Position numbers and translations under genes: made by a program. Below are positions 46,391 through 55,349 of a DNA stretch of 60,181 nt, one piece after another. Under the pieces are notes generated by a model. That model worked only from the letters and a program-made list of their open reading frames with translations. It ran no database searches and was not told the origin of the DNA. Source of the stretch: AA29 sp041481445 (GTDB lineage Bacteria; Acidobacteriota; Vicinamibacteria; Fen-336). Every line of letters starts with the position of its first letter. Position 1 is the first letter of the stretch. The DNA is taken from assembly GCA_041481445.1 (NCBI GenBank), contig JBGPBV010000025.1, forward strand, positions 1-60,181, read 5' to 3'.

Positions 46391-47735
46391 GGGCCTCCAG
46401 CGCCCGGGCCGCCTCGCGCACCGCCGCCGCCACCGCGAGCAGCCCTTCCTCCAGCACGTCGTCGGGGATGTCCAGCGGAGGAAGGAAGCGCAGGCAGTTC
46501 GAGTAGAGCCCGGCGCGGATGATCACGACGCCGCGCGCGGCCGCGCGCCGCACCGCCTCCAGGACGATCTCCGGCCACGGCTCCTTGGTCGCGCGGTCCT
46601 TCACGAACTCGACCGCCATCATCGCGCCCAGGCCGCGCACGTCGCCGATGGCGGGGACCTCGCGGGCCAGGGCGTCGAAGATGCGCCGCACCGCCGCCTC
46701 CACGCGCGCGGCCTCCGCCAGCATCGAAGGACGCCGGAGGAGACCGATGGCGGCCAGGGCCGCGCGGCAGGCCACGGGGTTGCCCCCGTAGGTGCTGCCG
46801 ACGCCGCCCACGTGCGGCGCGTCCAGGATCTCCGCCCGTCCCGTCACCGCGCTGATCGGCATGCCCCCGCCCAGGCTCTTCGCGCTCACGACGAGGTCGG
46901 GCACCACGCCGGAGTGCTCGATCGCGAAGAGGCGGCCGGTGCGGCCGAAGCCCGACTGCACCTCGTCCACGACCATGACCGCCCCCGTGCGGTCGCAGAC
47001 CTCCCGGATCTTCGCGAGGAACGGCGCGGGCACGGGAATGAACCCGCCCTCGCCCAGCACGGGCTCGATGACCACGGCGGCCAACCCGCTCCCGTCCACG
47101 TGCGCGATCAGGGCATGGTCGAGGTTGTCGCAGGCCCCGGCCAGGCCCGCCTCCACGCTCAGGCCACCCGGCGGGCGATACGGGTTCGGCGCGGGCAGCC
47201 GGTACACCTCGGGCGCGAACGGCCCGAACCCCTTCTTGAAGAGCGCGTACTTGCTGGTCATGGCCATGGTGAGGTTCGTGCGGCCGTGGTACGCGCCCTC
47301 GAAGACCATGATGCCCGCGCGCCCGGTGAACGCGCGCGAGAGCTTGACCGCGTTCTCGACCGCCTCCGCGCCCCCGCTGGCCAGGATCGTCTTCTTGGCG
47401 AACGCGCCCGGCGTGATGCGGTTGAGCTCCTCCGCCAGCTCCACGTACGCCTCGTAGTTGGCGACGATCGGGCACATGTGCACGAGCTCGCCCGCCTGCG
47501 CGCGCACCGCCTCCACCACCTCGGGCGCGGTGTGCCCGACCGCGAGCACCCCGATGCCGCCCGCGAGGTCGATGAGCACGTTGCCGTCGACGTCCTCCAC
47601 CAGGGCGCCCCGGGCCCGGCGCACCGCGATCGGGCTGGCCTGGGCCAGGCCGCGGGAGACGGCGGCGGCGCGGCGCTCGTTCAAGGCGAGGCTGCGTGGG
47701 CCCGGGATCGCGGTGCGGAGCTGGATGTGGGTCAC
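46383..47735 (-). CDS. Class III (4-aminobutyrate-type) aminotransferase, second copy
   Basis: 450 aa from GTG overlapping the previous stop (GTGA). PLP enzyme: GGAEAVENAVKLSRAFTGR, FEGAYHGRT, AVVIEPVLGEGGF, VDEVQSGFGRTGRLFAIEHSG and Lys in SAKSLGGGMPISAVTG. Typical of GabT-like omega-aminotransferases. It probably converts 4-aminobutyrate (or beta-alanine) plus 2-oxoglutarate to succinate semialdehyde and glutamate. About 40-50 % alike by eye to the neighbour at 47732, so the two arose by tandem duplication. Confidence 0.85.
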   Translation of the reverse strand: MTHIQLRTAIPGPRSLALNERRAAAVSRGLAQASPIAVRRARGALVEDVDGNVLIDLAGGIGVLAVGHTAPEVVEAVRAQAGELVHMCPIVANYEAYVELAEELNRITPGAFAKKTILASGGAEAVENAVKLSRAFTGRAGIMVFEGAYHGRTNLTMAMTSKYALFKKGFGPFAPEVYRLPAPNPYRPPGGLSVEAGLAGACDNLDHALIAHVDGSGLAAVVIEPVLGEGGFIPVPAPFLAKIREVCDRTGAVMVVDEVQSGFGRTGRLFAIEHSGVVPDLVVSAKSLGGGMPISAVTGRAEILDAPHVGGVGSTYGGNPVACRAALAAIGLLRRPSMLAEAARVEAAVRRIFDALAREVPAIGDVRGLGAMMAVEFVKDRATKEPWPEIVLEAVRRAAARGVVIIRAGLYSNCLRFLPPLDIPDDVLEEGLLAVAAAVREAARALEARG

Positions 47736-49021
47736 GGCTGGTCGTCCCCCAGGGCGTCGGCGAGCGCGGTGGCCAGGATCGCGGCCCCGCGCTCCAGGTC
47801 CTCTTCGGTGGCGATGAGCGGCGCGAGCAGCCGGATCACGTTGTCGTGCGTGCCCGATCGCAGGAGGAGCAGGCCCCTCTCCCGGGCCAGGTCCAGGACG
47901 CGGCGGGTGCGCGCGGCGGAAGGCACCCGCGTGGCCGGGTCCTCGACGATCTCCAGGCCCAGCATGGGGCCGAGGCCACGGACCTCGCCGATCCGCGGGA
48001 ACCGCCCGGCGAGCTCCTCCAGGCGCGCGCCCAGCAGCCCGCCCTGGGCCACGGCCCGGTCGAGCAGGCGCTCGTCCTCGAAGACGTCGAGGACGGCCAG
48101 CGCGGCCGCGCAGGCCAGGGGACTGCCCGCGTAGGTCCCGCCCAGACCGCCCGCGGCGGGAGCATCCACCACCTCCGCCCGGCCCACCACGGCGGAGAGG
48201 GGGAAGCCGCCGGCCAGGCTCTTCGCCATCACCACGAGGTCGGGGGCCACCCCCGCGTGCTCGACCGCGAACATGCGCCCCGTCCGGCCGAAGCCGCACT
48301 GGATCTCGTCCGCGATCAGGATCAACCCGCGCTCGTCCGCGATGCGGCGCAGCGCGCGCAGGAAGTCCACCGGCGCGGCCACGAAGCCGCCTTCCCCCAG
48401 CACGGGCTCGATGAGGATGGCGGCCACGCGGTCGGCGGAGACCACGGTCCGGAACAGGTCCCCGAGCGCCTCCAGGGCGCGCTCGGTGGTCCATCCCCGG
48501 TACGGGTACGGATAGGGGGCGTGGTAGACCTCGGGCGCGAAGGGCCCGAACGACTGCTTGTACACGCCCGCCTTGCCGGTGAGGCTCATCCCCAGGAGGG
48601 TGCGGCCGTGGAAGCCGTGGGTGAAGGCCACGATGGCGGGCCGCCCGGTGAACGCGCGCGCCATCTTGACCGCGTTCTCGATCGCCTCCACGCCGGTGGT
48701 GAGCAGGATGGTCTTCTTGGCGAAGCCCCCGGGGGTGAGCGCGTTCAGCCGCTCGGCCAGGCGCACGTAGGGCTCGTACATCGCCACCTGGAAGCAGGTG
48801 TGCGAGAAGCGCGCGAGCTGCTCCTGCACCGCCGCCACCACCCGGGGGTGCAGGTGCCCGACGTTGAGGACGCCGATCCCGCCCGTGAAGTCGAGGTACT
48901 CGAGCCCGTCCACGTCGCGCAGGCGCACGCCGTGGGCCCGCTCGGCGAAGATCGGGTGCGCATTGGCCACCCCGCGCGCCACCGCCGCCTGGCGACGTTC
49001 GATCAGTGCGTCGCCCTTCAT
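47732..49021 (-). CDS. Class III (4-aminobutyrate-type) aminotransferase, first copy
   Basis: 429 aa from the ATG at 49021, chosen over GTG 49033 because GAGGAGA lies 4 nt upstream. PLP motifs: TTGVEAIENAVKMARAFTGR, THGFHGRTLLGM, AAILIEPVLGEGGFVA, ADEIQCGFGRTGRMFAVEHAG and Lys in MAKSLAGGFPLSAV. GabT-like, expected to use omega-amino acids. First gene of the five-gene operon. The paralogue next to it may use a different substrate, since the residues lining the active site differ. Confidence 0.85.
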   Translation of the reverse strand: MKGDALIERRQAAVARGVANAHPIFAERAHGVRLRDVDGLEYLDFTGGIGVLNVGHLHPRVVAAVQEQLARFSHTCFQVAMYEPYVRLAERLNALTPGGFAKKTILLTTGVEAIENAVKMARAFTGRPAIVAFTHGFHGRTLLGMSLTGKAGVYKQSFGPFAPEVYHAPYPYPYRGWTTERALEALGDLFRTVVSADRVAAILIEPVLGEGGFVAAPVDFLRALRRIADERGLILIADEIQCGFGRTGRMFAVEHAGVAPDLVVMAKSLAGGFPLSAVVGRAEVVDAPAAGGLGGTYAGSPLACAAALAVLDVFEDERLLDRAVAQGGLLGARLEELAGRFPRIGEVRGLGPMLGLEIVEDPATRVPSAARTRRVLDLARERGLLLLRSGTHDNVIRLLAPLIATEEDLERGAAILATALADALGDDQP

Positions 49022-49179
49022 GTCTCTCCTCACGGCGGCCGCCGCCGCGGCGGCCGCGGCGGATCAATGGTAGCCCAGTGACCGCCCGCACGGGACCGGA
49101 GTGACTCTCCGCACTCCGTCCACGGAGGTGAGGCATTCGTCGCGCGGGCACGAGCAGGCGCGGCCTACAATCGGGTGGA

Positions 49180-49545
49180 ATGCTCAGCACGGACCGGTTC
49201 TCCCTTCAGGACGTCACTTGCGACGTCGGAGGCCGTGTCCTCCCGGTGGCCAACCTCAGCGTCGGCGGCTTCTTCGTGGTCTGCGACCCGCCGCTGCCCC
49301 TGGCGCAGTCGGTGGCCTTCGACCTCGTCTTCGCCGACGGCTGGCGCGTGGCCGCGGTCGGCCGCGTGGTCTGGGTGAACGGCGGGCAGTCCCAGCCCAC
49401 GTCGCCCCTGCCCGTCGGCTGCGGCATCACCATCACGAAGATCGCGTTTCCCGACAAGCTCGCCATCGTCGACCGGCTGCGGCGCGCGGACGAGCCCCCG
49501 ATCGTGCGCCGCCGCGCGGGGGACGCGGAGCAGGGCGGGCAGTAG
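49180..49545 (+). CDS. PilZ-like domain protein
   Basis: 121 aa, a single beta-barrel-like domain: NLSVGGFFVVCD, a VAFDLVFADGWRVAAVGRVVWVN strand pair, and GCGITITKI resemble PilZ domains that bind cyclic-di-GMP. The canonical RxxxR and DxSxxG pair is only partly kept (RFSLQD and NLSVGG), so ligand binding is doubtful. It sits 74 bp upstream of the DUF4388 gene. Acidic/basic C-terminal tail of unknown meaning. Confidence 0.65.
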   Translation: MLSTDRFSLQDVTCDVGGRVLPVANLSVGGFFVVCDPPLPLAQSVAFDLVFADGWRVAAVGRVVWVNGGQSQPTSPLPVGCGITITKIAFPDKLAIVDRLRRADEPPIVRRRAGDAEQGGQ

Positions 49546-49619
49546 CTCCGCCGGCGGTTGCGCGGCTGCCCGCGACCGGCTACCTTCCGGCGCACGGTGC
49601 GCCGAGGAGGATTCCGCGC

Positions 49620-51089
49620 GTGAAGGGCGTGATCGAGCCGGGCGTCGTCCCCGAGGTCCTGCGGGAGATCTATCTCGGCCGGCGCACGGGGATGCTCCGC
49701 TTCATCCGAAAGGACGAGCGGCGAAGCATCCGCTTCATGAGCGGCCACATCGTGTACGGCGAAGCCTCCATGGCCGCCCTGCGCCTGGGACCGGTGCTCG
49801 TGGCCGCGGGCCGGCTGGACGCGGCCGTCCTCGAGAAGGCGCTGGCGGTGGTGCAGCGCGAGCGGAAGCGCCTGGGGGCGGTGCTGACGGAGATGGGGGT
49901 CCTGAACGAGAACGGCCTGGAGGAGGCCCTGGCCCTCCACGTGCGGACCATCCTCACCAGCGTCTTCACCCTGCGCGCCGGCACCTACACCTTCCAGGAG
50001 CAGGACCCGGAGGCGTTCCTGGACGACGACTGGCCGCTCGCGATCTCGACCGCGGAGGCTCTCATCGGGGCCGTGCGCGCCGTGCATGGCCGGGACGACG
50101 TGCGCTTCGCGCTCGGCTCCCTCGACCGCGTGCTGCTCGCCAGCGACGATCCGCTCGTCCTCTACCAGCGCATGGACCTCGGCCTCGAGGAGACGGCGCT
50201 CCTCTCCCGCGTCGACGGCACGCGCTCCGCGCGCGAGGTCCTGCGCGCCTCCGGGCTGGGGGAGGCGACGGGAGAGCGGGCCCTGTTCGCGCTCCTGTGC
50301 ACGGGCATCCTGGAGTACGGCGCGGAGGCGGCGGAGGCGGCCTCTCCCGCCGACCGGAGACAGGAGATCCTGGAGATGTACCAGGGACTCGCGCGGCGGG
50401 CCGACCACGAAGTCCTCGGGGTCGCGGGCGGCGCCTCCGCGGCCGAGCTCAAGGCCGCGTACTTCCGGCTGGCCAAGCGCTTCCACCCCGACGTCGTGCA
50501 CGAGCCGGGCCTGGCCGACCTGCGCGAGAAGCTGGAGGCGGTGTTCCTGCGGCTCCACGACGCCTATCGCGCGATGAGCGGGCGCGGGGGGCGCCCGGCC
50601 GCGGCCAGCACCTCGACGAAAGCGCCGGCGGCGACGGGCCCGGCGGCCGCCCCGGGCCCGGCGGCCACCCCGGACCACCCCGCCGCCCTCGACTTCGAGG
50701 ACGCGCTGCGCCAGGGCCGTGAGAGGCTCGGCGAGAGCAAGGCCTGGGAGGCGGCCACGCTCTTCGAGGAAGTCGTGAAGGCGGCGGAGGGGCGGATGCG
50801 GACACGCGCCCGCGTCCTGCTCGGGCGGGCCCTCCTGCAGGTCCCCGACCATGAGAAGGCGGCGGAGAAGGCGCTGCAGGACGCCGTGCGCGACGACCCC
50901 GCCCACGTGGAGGCGCACTACCTGCTCGGCACGCTCTATCGCCGCCGCGGCCTGGCCACGCGCGCCACGTCGATGTTCCGCCGGGCGCTGGAGCTCGACC
51001 CCGGCCATCGGGCCTCCCTGGCCGAGATGGACGCGACGTCCGCGGCGCCGGCGCCGGAACGCCCCGGCCGCTCGTCCAAGCGGGCCTGA
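49620..51089 (+). CDS. DUF4388 - J-domain - TPR fusion protein
   Basis: 489 aa from GTG; a GAGGAGG lies about 10 nt upstream, slightly far. Residues ~8-120 match DUF4388 (VLREIYLGRRTGMLRFIRKDERRSIRFMSGHIVYGE). A middle helical section follows. Residues ~258-320 form a DnaJ-type J domain (HEVLGVAGGASAAELKAAYFRLAKRFHPDV) with the HPD tripeptide that stimulates Hsp70 ATPase. A low-complexity Ala/Pro linker leads to TPR-like repeats (residues ~370-470). The combination suggests a scaffold that recruits DnaK to signalling or motility machinery. Function otherwise unknown. Confidence 0.75.
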   Translation: MKGVIEPGVVPEVLREIYLGRRTGMLRFIRKDERRSIRFMSGHIVYGEASMAALRLGPVLVAAGRLDAAVLEKALAVVQRERKRLGAVLTEMGVLNENGLEEALALHVRTILTSVFTLRAGTYTFQEQDPEAFLDDDWPLAISTAEALIGAVRAVHGRDDVRFALGSLDRVLLASDDPLVLYQRMDLGLEETALLSRVDGTRSAREVLRASGLGEATGERALFALLCTGILEYGAEAAEAASPADRRQEILEMYQGLARRADHEVLGVAGGASAAELKAAYFRLAKRFHPDVVHEPGLADLREKLEAVFLRLHDAYRAMSGRGGRPAAASTSTKAPAATGPAAAPGPAATPDHPAALDFEDALRQGRERLGESKAWEAATLFEEVVKAAEGRMRTRARVLLGRALLQVPDHEKAAEKALQDAVRDDPAHVEAHYLLGTLYRRRGLATRATSMFRRALELDPGHRASLAEMDATSAAPAPERPGRSSKRA

Positions 51090-51191
51090 GGCGGCGGTCC
51101 CCCCGCGCGGGCGCGGCTTGCCGCCCCTTGGGCATCCGTGGAATCCTTGGCGTTTCCGGGGGCGTGGCGGCTCGCTCCGACGGGGGTGTGG

Positions 51192-51746
51192 GTGTCCATC
51201 AAGTCCGACCGCTGGATCCGCAGGATGGCGACCGAGCAGCGCATGATCGAGCCGTTCTCGGACAAGCAGGTCCGCGAGGGGGTGATCTCCTACGGGCTCT
51301 CGTCCTACGGCTACGACGTGCGCATCGCCGACGAGTTCAAGATCTTCACCAACATCAACTCGACGGTCATCGACCCCAAGAGCTTCGATCCGCGCTCGTT
51401 CGTGGACGTGAAGGGCGACGTCTGCATCATCCCCCCCAACTCGTTCGCCCTGGCCCGCACCGTGGAGTACTTCCGCATCCCCCGCAACGTGCTCACCGTC
51501 TGCGTCGGGAAGTCCACCTACGCGCGCTGCGGCATCATCGTGAACGTGACCCCCTTCGAGCCGGAGTGGGAGGGCATCGTCACCCTCGAGGTCTCGAACA
51601 CCACGCCTCTCCCCGCGAAGATCTACGCCAACGAAGGCATCGCCCAGGTCCTCTTCTTCGAGGGCGACGAGCCCTGCGAGGTCTCGTACGCGGACAAGAA
51701 GGGCAAGTACCAGGCCCAGAAGACCCTCACTCTCCCCAAGCTCTAA
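51192..51746 (+). CDS. dcd: dCTP deaminase
   Basis: 184 aa from GTG, which restores the conserved start SIKSDRWIRRMA. It makes dUTP from dCTP for thymidylate synthesis. Seen: GYDVRIADEFKIF, GKSTYARCGIIVNVTPFEPEWEGIVTLEVSNTT (the Glu in TLE is the catalytic acid), and ANEGIAQVLFFEGDE. Homotrimeric cytosolic enzyme; the length agrees with the family (about 185-193 aa). Next gene 24 nt downstream. Confidence 0.93.
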   Translation: MSIKSDRWIRRMATEQRMIEPFSDKQVREGVISYGLSSYGYDVRIADEFKIFTNINSTVIDPKSFDPRSFVDVKGDVCIIPPNSFALARTVEYFRIPRNVLTVCVGKSTYARCGIIVNVTPFEPEWEGIVTLEVSNTTPLPAKIYANEGIAQVLFFEGDEPCEVSYADKKGKYQAQKTLTLPKL

Positions 51747-51770
51747 TTCCCTCTCTCAGGCAGGCGACCC

Positions 51771-53066
51771 ATGGTCGAAGAAACCGTCACGATGGAAGGC
51801 CACCTCATCGACTCCGACATCCTGCGCAAGGCGTTCGCGCGGATCGTGGAGGGCGGGGGCGACTTCGAGATCCTCGAGTTCAAGGTCGGCAGGAGCAACG
51901 ACGCCCCCTCGTTCCTCCGCATGGCGATCAAGGCGGAGACCCCGGACGTCGTGGACGGCATCCTGGAGGACCTCAGCTACCTGGGGGCCACCACGGAAGG
52001 ACCCGGACCGGCCCGGGGCCAGGGGAAGAAGCGCGCGGCCAGGTCCCTGGTGGAGAACGCGCGGTTCGCGCCGGCGGAGGCGGACGGGATCCTGCCCGAC
52101 GAGTTCTACTCCACGACGAACTTCGACACCTTCGTCCGCGTGAACGGCACCTGGGAGCCCGCCGTCGACCAGAAGATGGACTGCGCGCTCGTCCTGCGCG
52201 AGGGCCGGCCCGTGTGCGTGAAGCAGGGACGGGTGGCCAGGGGGGAGGCGGTGGCCCTGCGGGGCCCGGGCATCCGGGTGCGCCCCCCCGAGCGCAGCCG
52301 TGACTACTCGGTGTTCGGCTTCATGTCGAACGACGTCTCCGCGGAGACCAACAAGGGGATCGTCATCGCGGGCAGCGCGCGCGAGATGCGCCGCACGCGG
52401 GAGGCGGGCGAGAGGATCGCGGTGGTGGCCGGCCCCGCCATCGTCCATTCCGGAGGGGACGCCGCCCTGGCCCGCCTCGTGCGCGAGGGCTGGGTGGACG
52501 TCCTGCTCACCGGGAACGCCTTCGCCACCCACGATCTCGAGAAGGCCATCCTGAAGACGAGCCTCGGGGTCTGCCAGATGAGCGGCCGCGCCATCGAGGG
52601 GGGCAGCCGGCATCACCTCTGGACCATCAACGCCGTCAACCGTGCGGGCGGGATCCAGGCCGCGGTGGACTCGGGTCTCGTCCCCTCGGGCGTGATGTAC
52701 GAGGCGGTCAAGAAGGGGATCCCCTTCGTGCTGGCGGGGTCGATCCGCGACGACGGGCCTCTCAAGGACGTCATCACGGACACCCTCGCCGCGCAGAAGG
52801 CGTACGTGGACGCCCTGCGCGGCACCGGCATGTGCCTGATGCTGGCCTCCGCCCTGCACTCGATCGCGGTGGGCAACCTGCTGCCGGCGAGGGTGCGCAC
52901 GGTGTGCGTGGACATGGCGGAGTCGGTGCCGGTGAAGCTCTCGAACCGCGGGACCCTGCAGGCGGTCGGCCTCGTCACCGACGTCGGCTTCTTCCTGGAG
53001 CGCCTGGAGACGGAGCTCGGCTCGCTCGGCGCCCCCGCCGCCTCCGGCGCGCCGGGCGCGCGTTGA
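51771..53066 (+). CDS. TIGR00300-type LOR/SDH-domain protein (ornithine cyclodeaminase, archaeal type)
   Basis: 431 aa. The N-terminal ~100 residues (VTMEGHLIDSDILRKAFARIVEGGGDFEILEFKVGRSNDAPSFLRM) and the larger C-terminal part are typical of the TIGR00300 family: VFGFMSNDVSAETNKGIVI, IAVVAGPAIVHSGGDAALARLVREGWVDVLLTGNAFATHDLEKAI, SRHHLWTINAVNRAGG, FVLAGSIRDDGPL and VCVDMAESVPVKLSNRGTLQAVGLVTDVGFFL. Relatives include archaeal ornithine cyclodeaminase (proline from ornithine) and the C-terminal half of cyanobacterial ArgZ/AgrE. No N-terminal arginine dihydrolase domain here. Its TGA overlaps the TTG of the PhoX gene. Confidence 0.85.
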   Translation: MVEETVTMEGHLIDSDILRKAFARIVEGGGDFEILEFKVGRSNDAPSFLRMAIKAETPDVVDGILEDLSYLGATTEGPGPARGQGKKRAARSLVENARFAPAEADGILPDEFYSTTNFDTFVRVNGTWEPAVDQKMDCALVLREGRPVCVKQGRVARGEAVALRGPGIRVRPPERSRDYSVFGFMSNDVSAETNKGIVIAGSAREMRRTREAGERIAVVAGPAIVHSGGDAALARLVREGWVDVLLTGNAFATHDLEKAILKTSLGVCQMSGRAIEGGSRHHLWTINAVNRAGGIQAAVDSGLVPSGVMYEAVKKGIPFVLAGSIRDDGPLKDVITDTLAAQKAYVDALRGTGMCLMLASALHSIAVGNLLPARVRTVCVDMAESVPVKLSNRGTLQAVGLVTDVGFFLERLETELGSLGAPAASGAPGAR

Positions 53067-54820
53067 ACGAGGCGCCGCAACCGGAGCGCCGCGCGTTCCT
53101 GAAGACGCTCGGCGCCGCCGCCCTCGTCCTCCCCCTGGAGACCGCGCTCGGCCGCCTGGCTTCGCCCGACCAGCCCCCCTCCCCGCTGGCCGAGTTCGAG
53201 CCCATCGCCGCCACCGACCGGGACGAACTCGTCCTGCCCGACGGGTTCACCTACGACGTGGTGATCAAGTGGGGCGACACCTTCACCCGCCACGGCGACC
53301 GCTTCGGCTTCAACAACGACTTCATCGGCGTGTTCCCGCTCGGCGCGGACGACGACGTCCTGCTCTGGGTCAACCACGAGTACGTGAGCCTGCCCCCCGC
53401 CGTCCGCCGCGTCGACCTCTACGGCCAGACCTTCGACCTCTACGAGCAGACCTTCCGCATGCTGCGCGGCCACCGGCCGAGCCTGAACGACCAGAAGCGC
53501 GACGTGGGCGGCTCCGTCGTGCGCGTGCGCCGCGATCCGGTCTCGGGCGGCTGGTCGGCCCTGCTGCGCGACCCCCACAACCGCCGCGTGGACGCGTTCA
53601 CCCGCTGCCGCGTCGACGGGCCGGCGGCGCCCCTCATGCGGGTCGCGCTCGTGGAGGGGACGTTCGACAACTGCGCGGGCGGGGTCACGCCGTGGGGGAC
53701 GGTCCTGAGCTGCGAGGAGAACATCCACCTGCGGGTGCCGGAGGCGGTGGACACGCGGGGCCGCTTCCACCGCGGCGGTCCCTTCGACCTGCCCGGCGGG
53801 CACTACGGCTGGGTGGTCGAAGTCGATCCCCACGACCCCGCCTCCGTCCCCGTCAAGCACACCGCCCTCGGCCGCTTCCGTCACGAGGGCGTCGGCCTGC
53901 GCGCCGTGCCTGGCCAGCCGCTGGCCGGGTACATGGCGGACGACCGGATCGGCGGGCACGTGTGGAAGTTCGTGAGCGCCGGCCTCTACCAGCCCGACCG
54001 CCCGCACAACCGCCGGCTCCTGGCCGAGGGCACGCTCTACGCCGCGCGCTTCAATGAAGATGGGACGGGGGAGTGGCGCCCGATCGCCATGGACTCCCCC
54101 CTCGATCCCGTGCCCAGCCCTCGCGATCCCAAGCCGGACATCCCGGCGGGGGCGCAGCGCCTGGGCGACGTGTACCTGAGCCTCGGGGCCGCCCTCATGG
54201 ACGCCTATCGCGCCGCGAACTGCGTGGGGGCGACTCCTTCCGGGCGGCCCGAGGACGTCGAGGTGCACCCGGCGGACGGCAGCGTGTTCGTCGCCTTCAC
54301 CGCCTCCAGCGAGCGGCCGGGCCTGTGGCCCAACCTCCACGGCGAGGTCTGGCGCATCGAGGAGGACGGCGGCGGTCCGGGCGGGCGCTCCTTCCGCTGG
54401 GCGCGCTTCTCGGTCGGGGGCCCGCCCGATCCTGCTCGCTCCGGGCGCGTGTTCACGCAGCCCGACAACCTCGTGATCGACCGCCGGGGCGACCTGTGGA
54501 TGGCCACCGACATCGCGGGCGAGCACGTCAACGCCAAGGAGCCCTATGCGGCCTTCAAGAACTCGGGCGTGTTCCGCATCCCCGTGAGCGGGCCGGACCG
54601 CGGCCGGCCGTCGCAGTTCGCCTCCCTCCCCTGCGAAGCGGAGGCGACGGGGCCGGCCTTCGCGCCGGGGGAGAGCGCGCTGTTCCTCTCCGTGCAGCAT
54701 CCGGGAGAGCGCTGGGGGACGCGCTTCTCCGCCTCCGACGCCCCGCGCGGCAGCAACTGGCCGTTCGGGCGGCTGCGCACGCCGCCCCAGCCCGCGGTGG
54801 TGGCGATCCGGCGGCGCTGA
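53063..54820 (+). CDS. Alkaline phosphatase PhoX family protein, Tat-exported
   Basis: 585 aa from TTG overlapping the previous stop (TTGA). Tat signal ERRAFLKTLGAAALVLPL. A beta-propeller-like body with DUF839/PhoX features: FNNDFIGVFPL, DDVLLWVNHEYV, GGVTPWGTVLSCEENIH, YGWVVEVDP, ALGRFRHEGVGL, DDRIGGHVWKFVS, RPEDVEVHPADGSVFVAFT and FTQPDNLVIDRRGDLWMATD. PhoX enzymes hydrolyse phosphomonoesters in the periplasm using Ca and Fe; the conserved acidic/His ligands look present. The activity is family inference only. Confidence 0.82.
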   Translation: MNEAPQPERRAFLKTLGAAALVLPLETALGRLASPDQPPSPLAEFEPIAATDRDELVLPDGFTYDVVIKWGDTFTRHGDRFGFNNDFIGVFPLGADDDVLLWVNHEYVSLPPAVRRVDLYGQTFDLYEQTFRMLRGHRPSLNDQKRDVGGSVVRVRRDPVSGGWSALLRDPHNRRVDAFTRCRVDGPAAPLMRVALVEGTFDNCAGGVTPWGTVLSCEENIHLRVPEAVDTRGRFHRGGPFDLPGGHYGWVVEVDPHDPASVPVKHTALGRFRHEGVGLRAVPGQPLAGYMADDRIGGHVWKFVSAGLYQPDRPHNRRLLAEGTLYAARFNEDGTGEWRPIAMDSPLDPVPSPRDPKPDIPAGAQRLGDVYLSLGAALMDAYRAANCVGATPSGRPEDVEVHPADGSVFVAFTASSERPGLWPNLHGEVWRIEEDGGGPGGRSFRWARFSVGGPPDPARSGRVFTQPDNLVIDRRGDLWMATDIAGEHVNAKEPYAAFKNSGVFRIPVSGPDRGRPSQFASLPCEAEATGPAFAPGESALFLSVQHPGERWGTRFSASDAPRGSNWPFGRLRTPPQPAVVAIRRR

Positions 54821-54831
54821 GCCGGGGCCGC

Positions 54832-55329
54832 CTACTCGAGCGGAGGCTCGGAGTCGTCCGGCGGCGCCGGGCCCAGGCCGCGATGGTCCAGGATGCGCGC
54901 GCAGGTGTTCCAGCGCAGGACGGCGTCGTCGTTCCCGGCCGGGCGGATCGCCTCCGCCTTCTCGAACCAGCCCATCGCCTCCTGGAACTGGGCATAGGCG
55001 AGACTGGCCGCCCCCGGGCTACCGTGCTTGAGGTGGGCCTTGGCCCGGCGCTCGCAGACGATGCCGGCGTAGTAGGCGCGCTCGTAGTCCCCGCGGAAGC
55101 GCGGCAGCACCGCGCGCGCGCGCTGGACCGTGTCCGCCGAGCGCTCCTCGAACTGGTCGGTCAGGGCCAGGAGCAGGGTGGCCAGGGCCATCTGGTTCCC
55201 GGGATCGACGGCGAGGACGTCGAGGCAGATGCTCTCCGCCTCCACCGGCTCGTTGAGGAGCCGATACCGCTCCGCCTTCTCCAGGGCCCGGGGAACGCCC
55301 TCCCGGGTCACGGGCTTGAGCTGCAGCAT
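54832..55329 (-). CDS. TPR-like protein linked to succinate dehydrogenase
   Basis: 165 aa from the ATG at 55329, preceded by GGGAGGAGG; an in-frame ATG at 55353 overlapping the sdhB stop is the alternative. Helical repeats such as RYRLLNEPVEAESICLDVLAVDPGNQMALATLLLALTDQF and QFQEAMGWFEKAEAIRPAGND are TPR-like. No catalytic motif. As the last gene of the sdh operon it may assist complex assembly or stability (inference). The Pro-rich acidic C-terminus is probably disordered. Confidence 0.7.
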   Translation of the reverse strand: MLQLKPVTREGVPRALEKAERYRLLNEPVEAESICLDVLAVDPGNQMALATLLLALTDQFEERSADTVQRARAVLPRFRGDYERAYYAGIVCERRAKAHLKHGSPGAASLAYAQFQEAMGWFEKAEAIRPAGNDDAVLRWNTCARILDHRGLGPAPPDDSEPPLE

Positions 55330-55349
55330 GACCGCCTCCTCCCGCGCGC

